From Beroe forskalii (taxonomy: Eukaryota; Ctenophora; Nuda; Beroida; Beroidae), in contig WFMF01000058.1 of the NCBI GenBank assembly GCA_011033025.1, forward strand, positions 648,918 through 712,917: a stretch of 64,000 nt of DNA, written 5' to 3'. The notes beneath the pieces are model-generated. The model searched no databases. It saw nothing but the letters and a program-made list of their open reading frames with translations, and had not been told where the DNA came from. Made by a program: the position numbers and the translations under genes. Shown here in pieces: positions 58,201 to 64,000 of the stretch. Within the stretch, counting starts at the first letter, position 1, and the number at the start of each line of letters is the position of its first letter.

Positions 58201-61200
58201 ATCGGATCCAGAAGCAGGTCTCAGAGTACACTCTCCCTCAAGCTGCCACACTTCTTCGTGGAATTGGAATTGCTTATTAAACACTTTCCATTTCTATACC
58301 GATGGGGGATAGAAAGACGGGGGGGGGGGTAAAAGTCGCACTTGATCCTTATGGTGTTAAAAGGTCGGGGGGGGGGGTAAAAATCGCATACTCTAATCAG
58401 GTGAGTATTTGTGATGGTATCTTGAAAAAATTTTTAAGGTGAGTTGATTCGCTCATTCATGAAAGGCTCGGTCACACTTTTTGCAATTTCCCGCGATGAC
58501 GTTGGCAGCGGAGCGTTATTTGTTAACATTGAGGCGCGCACGATCGTTTTTCACACGCACGCGCGTGCACGACTGTTCAAAATAAAAGGACCTTTTTTCG
58601 TATTTTAATCCGATAGGAAACCGATCGAAAATAATCCTAGCGGTCCGATCGGTGCTCTCCTATCACGTCCTATCGGCGATAGGATCGCCCCTCGGAATCC
58701 CCTCGCAGCAGCGCACGCGTCCGCTGCTGCGATTCTGAAGAAAGAGAGGATTGTAGCAATGGAACGACTGTTGGAGTCAGTTGATAATAGAACTAATGTG
58801 GGAGTGATGTGAATAGGAACAGTGAACACCGAGGGCTTCTATAACAGTGGGTGAAAAAATTCTTGTAATACCTAAATCCTTGCCATTTATTGTACCTACA
58901 TAATTTTTCAAAAACAAAAAAGGATAAGGTTGTGATATGAGGAAGAATTTCGGTGGGAAACGTGCACAATTCTAGTCGGAAATTTGAATTTCAAGAGTTT
59001 TCAACCAAATTCTTTTATTTCATTTCATTCATTGCAGGAATTTATTAGGATCTACACAACAATCAATACAATTTTTCATTTAATGAACACATGTACTATT
59101 TTGAACAATTTGCAATTCTGCTGACATTATAGGAAATCACATGATATAAGTTTAGCCACAGCCTTCCTTTGTGCTGATTAGTTGTGGGTAAACTAAAAGA
59201 CCGCCAATAACAGTCCTGTATCTCTAACAAATACGGTTTGGATTGTTCTTTCCACAACAGGAGAGTCGTTGAACTCCAGAAATCGTCCCCACCAATCCCT
59301 CCTCTTTCAGACCCTTATTAATGGCAGTCACATCATCCCCTTCACAGATGTCAAAGTAATCTCCACCCCATTTGGAATCCTTGTAAACCCTCCAGTAACC
59401 CTTGAAAGAGACAACTCCTGTTGCCCAATCATTCCACTTCTTGCTAGCATATTTGTTCAGAATTCCGTTAGAGCGGGTGAATCTTACAATCGAATCCCCG
59501 TTTGTTAAACGCAAATAGTAGTTGCAGTCTGGAGGGTTTTCATGCAATTCTTCAGCTCCTTTGAGTTCATCATTGACATCCAGGAACGGTATTTTCTCTC
59601 CTTCGCATACGACCTGATCTCCCTCATTACCAAAGTACTGAATCTTCCAGTTGCCAGCAACAGCTTTAGCACTTGACATTTTCTTCATATACGGATAACG
59701 GTCAGGCTCCGTTTTGTCGGTGTGGAAAAAGTTCACCCATTCCGGATTGTAGGAAAGACTTAGGCTATCATCTTTATATGTTTGTAGCAAGCATTTGCGT
59801 GTATTACATTCGTTTCCATTCATGTCAACTCCAGTATTGCAGAGTTTGCTGCATTCTCCTGGTCCGTCACCTGTAATGAGATGAATTAACTCCAGTATTT
59901 CGGACTTTAAATTGCATTTATTTTCTGGTCCGTCACCTGCAATGAGATGATGGTGTCAGTTAACAAAACGCCTAATATCTTACTGCTGTGAATTACATGC
60001 TCGTCCAACTCATGTGAAATTCTTAACCAGGCGATCCTAAAAACCCTGAGTGGATATGGCAATGACAATGTGGATAAATAAATGACATTAAACCTACCAA
60101 GAGGAAGGTGATCCGACGATTCTACAGCCACCAAGAGTAGAAATGTCAGCAGAAGAGTCATCCACTGATTAGACATCTTTTGAAAACTGTGAATGAAGGA
60201 ATTATCCAATCATGCATTGTCTTGCAGTTCAAAAATGGAATAACGCATACCATTTACCAAAAAAATATGTCACCCAAACGATGGGCTTTGATAAATAACA
60301 GACCTTGATAATTCAATCTTATCTTATGAAACTTATGTTATGAAGAACCGACACTCGACAGAAATATTATAACTTGCCCCAAGAAAACCACTATTTATGA
60401 ATGGCGAGCACAATGGAATCAGTGGACTGAACATTTCATAGGTGTTACTTCTGTTTCCCCGAATCTGCTGCCTAGAAAAGAGGTGCTCGGAATGTGAAAC
60501 AATGGAAGATGAAGATCCAAGACACCCGCAAGGCAGTTCTGCAGTGGTGAACCAACTTCAGCTGGTATTCCGATTCCCGACAAGTCTGAACGCAGAGGCG
60601 TCAAACTTGACAAGTCGCTTCAATCCTCCTCAAAGAGATTTCAGATTTACAAATTCAGTAGTCACACTTAGTTTTGACATCTATGTTAAATAAACTTGTA
60701 ATACTCAGAAACGATGAAACGAACCTCCTTGAATTCTAATATGTCAGGTATATAATATAGTTTGAATAAGATTGGAGGCTTTATTAGGTTCCCCAACCAT
60801 CAAAATAGCTTGCATTAATAAACATCATTGATCTCCTTATTGGGAAAATAGACAAGAATTTCGCCTGTTTTTGGCTCTATTTTGATTAGGATACTCTTCG
60901 CCCTTCAGACATTGGCCATGATAAATAATGTTTTTTAACCAAATTCAAGTGAAATTCAAAAGTTCCCTAACACTAGAAAAATTACAATACACCCCCCACC
61001 TACAATAATTCCCATTCAGTTTCACTTAAGTCAGGTAGTTGTAAGACTTATAAGGTAGATTCTGTTCCACTGAGAGTAGAGGACAAGATCTCCCTGAAGT
61101 AGCAACGGACTCCACGGCTAGGAGGGCTTCATTCCCTCGGGCTGAAATATAACGCATGCTTGTTTTCAGATTTTGCTGAGTAACGGGGTTATAGCGTACA

Positions 61201-61780
61201 TCACGATAAGCAACGGGGAACTGACGGACATCAGTATTGTCAGAACTCTTTCCAAAGTGCTCTATGGACAGATAGCTTTCGATGGTATCTATATAATATA
61301 TTTACTTTTTACCCTTCTTCTCAGTACCCCACCAGTTTTTGAAATTGGCCTGTTGCTTTGAATAAACTATCTTCAAAAAACAATCGTTTTCACCTGCTTT
61401 ACAATATATAAGCCAAGTTAAAAAATTTCATTTGACCTAAATTAATTCATTTTATTTGACCGGCCCATTAAGGGCCGGATAAATGAAAGCCAATATAAGG
61501 TATCCAGTGAAAATAAGATAGACGTTAAGAAGCAGAAGATGTTGAGAGGTACAATAAGTCGCATGATTTAGTTGATTTCTGTGGTATTAACGGGCGTACA
61601 GCACTGTTCTCCACAGGGCACATCACACCCAGCTACATGATCCTGGTGTGTTCGGGGAAACTCTGTCTGTCCACCAACTCTCCCACTCCCGAACAGTTCG
61701 ATAAGGCCTTCCAACACAAGATCGTGAACCTGGAGTCAGAGTTTTGTTATGTAACTCACATCTCCGTCATCAACAACATG
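55244..61780 (+). CDS. WDPCP: WDPCP/fritz homolog, N-terminal five coding exons
   Basis: Proposed exons are 55244-55295, 56198-56284, 56916-57037, 61170-61284 and 61617-61780 (540 nt, 180 codons). Each junction has AG/GT borders and the phases match throughout (1, 1, 0, 1, then 0). The translation follows the N terminus of vertebrate WDPCP as I remember it: a short leader, IDKGLIRHYVASSD, then GAEYAFSSKKLKESHDELED, then SNGVIAYITISNGELTDISI, then SYMILVCSGKLCLS. In that family these residues begin the first beta-propeller. WDPCP works with Fuzzy and Inturned in the CPLANE complex, in ciliogenesis and planar polarity. The remaining ~500 residues are not seen. Intron 3 holds the antisense gene at 59224-60176. 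Confidence 0.75.
56198..56284 (+). CDS. WDPCP: WDPCP exon 2
   Basis: Acceptor TTCTATTTCAG ends at 56197. Codes IDKGLIRHYVASSD then SPLHTAKLTAGYK. Donor GTGGGT at 56285. Phase 1 at both ends. Confidence 0.68.
56916..57037 (+). CDS. WDPCP: WDPCP exon 3
   Basis: Acceptor CCACCTTTTTCAG ends at 56915. Codes GLGAEYAFSSKKLKES then HDELEDLLDKFSPTK. Donor GTACGA at 57038, phase 0. The K-L-x-E/D-S-x-x-E-L-E-x-L block is the clearest WDPCP match. Confidence 0.75.
57060..57260 (+). repeat. ACCCGAACC-type degenerate repeat
   Basis: Degenerate CCCGAACCC/CCCGAAACC units lie on both sides of an A/T-rich middle. Within WDPCP intron 3. Probably a MITE remnant. Confidence 0.55.
57276..57365 (+). repeat. CACTATATAGTGACA tandem units
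   Basis: CACTATATAGTGACACCA occurs twice, with two variant copies following. The core ACTATATAGT is a perfect palindrome. Confidence 0.75.
57540..58290 (+). pseudogene. Exon-like, codon-rich tract in intron, possible retrocopy relic
   Basis: Compared with flanking intron sequence this tract is GC-richer and has coding-like composition (ACCTGGTTCCAGAGTACA, TCAAGCAGCTGGAACTCC, AAGAAGCACTCCTCAATCTG). Open stretches such as YTDTRHYDDMIFHIKQLELL and KKHSSIWKLPGVLGEAEDTH appear in different frames separated by stops. I do not recognise the parent protein. A decayed processed pseudogene or captured exons fits best. Confidence 0.35.
58305..58400 (+). repeat. G-run tandem pair
   Basis: Two ~55-bp units each contain a run of 10-11 G followed by TAAAAGTCGCA or TAAAAATCGCA. 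Confidence 0.65.
58480..58760. other. CpG-rich patch in WDPCP intron
   Basis: Contains GCGCGCACG and CACACGCACGCGCGTGCACG, and GATAGGA/TCCTATC motifs in both orientations. No gene seen. Could be a small transposon or an enhancer-like CpG patch. Confidence 0.35.
59041..59046 (-). terminator. Polyadenylation signal of crystallin-like gene
   Basis: The minus strand reads AATAAA, 178 bases past the stop codon at 59224. Confidence 0.6.
59224..59870 (-). CDS. Crystallin-like gene exon 2
   Basis: Begins GTGACGGACC after acceptor CTCATTACAG and ends at TAG 59226-59224. Phase 1 start agrees with exon 1. Confidence 0.78.
59224..60176 (-). CDS. Secreted beta/gamma-crystallin-like protein, two exons
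   Basis: Exon 1 is 60176-60098: MSNQWMTLLLTFLLLVAVES is a signal peptide. Donor GTAGGT, phase 1. Exon 2 is 59870-59224 after acceptor CTCATTACAG. The mature protein starts with a short Cys-rich part (GPGECSKLCNTG, ECNTRKC), then YPYMKKMSSAKAVAGNWKIQ, and near the C terminus GYWRVYKDSKWGGDYFDICE and VGTISGVQRLSCC. W.VY.D..W.G.YF....GD followed by .ISGVQRL is the Greek-key signature of the beta/gamma-crystallin fold. Total about 241 residues. It lies wholly in intron 3 of the WDPCP-like gene on the opposite strand. An in-frame upstream ATG at 60209 would add 11 residues and spoil the signal peptide. Its function is unknown. Confidence 0.78.
59871..59940 (-). repeat. Duplicated splice acceptor with 66-nt in-frame extension
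   Basis: Immediately upstream of exon 2 is a second, diverged copy of the exon start: CTCATTGCAG then GTGACGGACC (first base 59936). The two acceptors are exactly 66 bases apart and the intervening 22 codons are open (GDGPENKCNLKSEILELIHL then IT). Use of either acceptor keeps the same frame. Confidence 0.7.
60098..60176 (-). CDS. Crystallin-like gene exon 1 (signal peptide)
   Basis: ATG 60176; 26 codons plus one base; donor at 60097. Hydrophobic core LLLTFLLLVAV. Confidence 0.75.
60210..61169. other. Remainder of WDPCP intron 3
   Basis: It holds the promoter region of the antisense crystallin-like gene. An 83-codon plus-strand frame (60442-60693) has no recognised motif. Confidence 0.35.
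61170..61284 (+). CDS. WDPCP: WDPCP exon 4
   Basis: Acceptor CTTGTTTTCAG ends at 61169. Codes ILLSNGVIAYITISNGEL then RTLSKVLYGQIAFD. Donor GTATCT at 61285, phase 1. Confidence 0.75.
61617..61780 (+). CDS. WDPCP: WDPCP exon 5
   Basis: Acceptor GTTCTCCACAG ends at 61616. Codes HITPSYMILVCSGKLCLSTN then FQHKIVNLESEFCYV. Donor GTGAGT at 61781, phase 0. Higher GC than the flanks, as for a real exon. Confidence 0.78.
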
Positions 61781-62339
61781 GTGAGTTTCTGAGTGGTTTC
61801 TGGGTGAGTTTCTGGGTGGTTTTGAACTGGAATTGTTTTCATTTATTGTAATGATTTAAAAAGGGTTTATATAATTGTATTGCGAACTGGGAGCCTTGGA
61901 TTTGAAAACAACATGGTGAGTTTAAAACTTTACAACACTTTTTCTGACAATCAAATCTGAGAATTTAATGATAATAGTATTTGTATTTCCCAAAATAAGT
62001 ATTTGGTTGTGTTGGTTTGCGGCGATTTTTAAGCGTTCTTTACCATAAAACCTATGGTATGATAAAGAACGCGGTGGTTAGCTTAAAACTGCTGCAACAT
62101 CCCTAAAATCTCATTGAAATGTCTGTCATATAAATGAATTTTCCGTAAATTTGCTATTGATGATGAAATTGAAGAAATATGAAAAGCTCTTAAATAAGTA
62201 AATAGATATTCCAATATTTCAAATTATTTGAACTAGTCGGTTCCCGTCCTACGGACGGCGAATGATGGCAGCCGCATGAGCTAACGGCCAATTGTTCCTT
62301 TGACAGTGATTTGACCGTGCGAGGTTGGAGGGGAAATTC
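61781..62339. other. Intron sequence after WDPCP exon 5
   Basis: GTGAGTTTCTGGGTGGTTTT-like short repeats lie just past the donor (61781-61830), with a diverged copy of AACAACATGGTGAGTTT at about 61906. A hairpin (TTAAGCGTTCTTTACCATA / TATGGTATGATAAAGAACG) sits at about 62028-62072. I see no further exon. Confidence 0.4.
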
Positions 62340-62940
62340 GAAACTTTAATTTCTGCGAAAAAAAGCTTCCCACGCCCCCAACGGTAACCCAATATTGCCG
62401 ACAATATTCTCAAAACCTTTACTCATCATAAGCAACTCCATAGCGAAGGAATTTTTTAAAAATTCGAAAATCTATTTTTTGCGAAAAAAAGGGCGTGGCC
62501 TCCCACGCCCCTTAGGGTTACCCAATAATTCGGACAAAATTCTCAAAACTTTTATTCATCATAAGCAACTTGATGGCGAAGGAATTTTGAAAAAATTCGA
62601 AAGTTTAATTTTTGCGAAAAAAGGGCGTGGCCTCCCACGCTCCTCAGAGTGACCCAATAATTCGGACAAAATTCTCAAAATTTCTATTCATCATAAGCAA
62701 CTCAATGGCGAAGGAATTTTGAAAAAATTCGAAAGTTTAATTTTTGCGGAAAAAAGGGCGTGGCCCTCCACGCCCCTCAGGGTGACCCAATAATTCGGAC
62801 AAAATTCTCAAAATTTTTATTCATCATAAGCAACACGATGACGAAGGAATTTTGAAAAAATTCGAAAGTTTAAATTTTGCGAAAAAAAGGGCGTGGCCAC
62901 CAACGCCCCTCAGGGTGACCGACAAAATTTCTCATTATTT
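62340..62940 (+). repeat. ~132-bp tandem repeat, five copies
   Basis: Units are marked by TTTTTGCGAAAAAAAGGGCG, then TGGCCTCCCACGCCCC, then CAATAATTCGGACAAAATTC. GCGAAAA-type marks fall at 62355, 62481, 62614, 62746 and 62879, spacings of 126, 133, 132 and 133. Some frames stay open across units but the content is low-complexity. Confidence 0.9.
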
Positions 62941-63016
62941 TTCTGATTTATTATAAAGTTTTTGCAACACGATTGAAACATAATTTCATTGCCTACTTGA
63001 AATTGCTAACGCCTGC

Positions 63017-63019
<3 letters not shown>

Positions 63020-63079
<60 letters not shown>
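63020..63079. repeat. (AT)30 microsatellite
   Basis: Sixty uninterrupted bases of alternating A and T. Confidence 0.97.
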
Positions 63080-63081
<2 letters not shown>

Positions 63082-63502
63082 ATAACCAAAACAATTGAAA
63101 ATTGTTTGGGTTTCGCAACCACTCCAGTACCTCAAATTATACGATAAAATTATTGATATAATTTTAATCGCAGCCCGGTCGTGGCGGTGCATTTTGTTCA
63201 TGTTTGCAAAGCTATTCGATTTGACGATTCACGTTTTTCAAAATTATTAAGGGGCCAATACGTTTATCACATTTCTGTGTTTAGGTACAGCTCGGTCTAG
63301 ACAAAGTCAAAGAGGGATTTACACAATGAATTTAAGAGCTGTTATTCCATTACTACATTGAAATTGCAGTGGTCTACAACCACCGTGCACCGCCACGACC
63401 GGGCTGCGATTAAAATTCATATCAATAATTTTTTATCGTATAATTTGAGGTACTGGTGGCTGCGAAACCCAAACAATTTTCAATTGTTTTTGGCTATCCA
63501 TA
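63078..63502. mobile_element. 425-bp inverted-repeat element
   Basis: The left arm 63078-63192 (ATGGATAACCAAAACAATTG ... GGTCGTGGCGGTGCA) and right arm 63386-63502 are inverted copies with few differences. The 190-bp centre is unique. Either a MITE or two oppositely oriented insertions. Confidence 0.8.
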
Positions 63503-63789
63503 TCACTCTTTTTTTTTTGGCAAAAACTTACTACATTCAGTACAAGTTGTAATTGCTTTAATTAGTCAATTATTTCATTAGAGCAGTTTTACAACTGGTA
63601 CTCAAATTTAATGTACAAAACGTAATTTCGCACTAGTAAATAATACTGTTAGAATTAAGTCAGTATCATTTTTAATTTTTGAGCTATACGAGATAATTAC
63701 TTAAATTGGCCAACTATTCAATTAAGCGGTTGACAACCTGTACTCAAATTAACGTAAAACCCTTTTTTAGTTAATATCCCTTGATTTTA

Positions 63790-64000
63790 AATCTTTCATT
63801 TTTTTTCATTTTACCCATAATTACTTTTAAATTTGGGCAATTATCTTGGGGGAGAAAAGGGCCCAATTAACCTATAAAAAAATTTTTTACCAGTTAATGA
63901 TCCGTTAAATTAATCGTTTCATTTTTTTTGGTTTTCGGGAAAAAGGGGGGGACCAAAAAAAAAAACTTTTTAACGGGAAAAACATACCCTTTGGGAAAGG
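63790..64000. other. Homopolymer-stretched sequence at window end
   Basis: Runs of A, T, C and G lengthen toward the end and the text loses normal structure, as in 5766-6770. Probably low-quality consensus near a contig end or gap. Confidence 0.55.

Noticed and set aside
60442-60693. 83-codon plus-strand frame
   Set aside because: No motif; sits in the probable promoter of the antisense crystallin-like gene.
63285-63329. Possible sixth WDPCP exon (VQLGLDKVKEGFTQ, then stop)
   Set aside because: Phase and acceptor fit, but it would end the protein after about 195 residues, does not resemble the family at that point and lies between two arms of an inverted-repeat element.

Overview
The window looks like nuclear DNA of an invertebrate animal. 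It is AT-rich, gene-poor, full of repeats and has introns. The gene near the right end resembles WDPCP (fritz), a ciliary and planar-polarity protein of ciliated animals. A degraded Polinton/Maverick element, several foldback transposons, a 3.8-kb minisatellite and unequal segmental duplications fill most of the rest. I cannot name the species or phylum.

Layout. 1-3090: no gene; a 50-bp perfect palindrome, a short telomere-like tract, and a decayed ~120-bp tandem repeat. About 3090-17110: a degraded Polinton. It holds remnants of a retroviral-type integrase, an FtsK/A32-type packaging ATPase, a penton-like minor capsid protein, an adenovirus pX/pVI-like protein and a double-jelly-roll major capsid protein, followed by an adenain-type cysteine protease that is still open. 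On the minus strand are a zinc-finger protein, a CxxC protein and a single-pass membrane protein. I see no protein-primed DNA polymerase. Two foldback/TIR elements have inserted into it, each with a perfect 8-bp target duplication: 4947-8044 lies between genes and 10053-12786 lies inside the ATPase.

17932-21697: about 198 copies of a 19-bp self-complementary unit. 21700-49500: a gene desert made of old duplications (23150-25330 repeated at 25590-27690; 34510-43376 repeated in shorter form at 43377-47390), small tandem arrays, hairpins and TIR elements, including a 2.8-kb element at 39475-42253.

49589-52405: two neighbouring intronless minus-strand genes for small acidic proteins with a C-terminal RVxF-type protein-phosphatase-1 docking motif. 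They look like diverged paralogs, possibly PPP1R15/GADD34-like. 55244-61780: the first five coding exons of a WDPCP homolog, reconstructed from splice sites with matching phases; the rest would lie beyond the window or in exons I cannot find. Its third intron holds a complete antisense two-exon gene (59041-60176) for a secreted protein with a beta/gamma-crystallin-like domain. 62340-64000: tandem repeats, a TA microsatellite, an inverted repeat, and a homopolymer-stretched end that looks like poor consensus, similar to the unreliable block at 5766-6770.

All family assignments come from reading motifs by eye; no database search was run.
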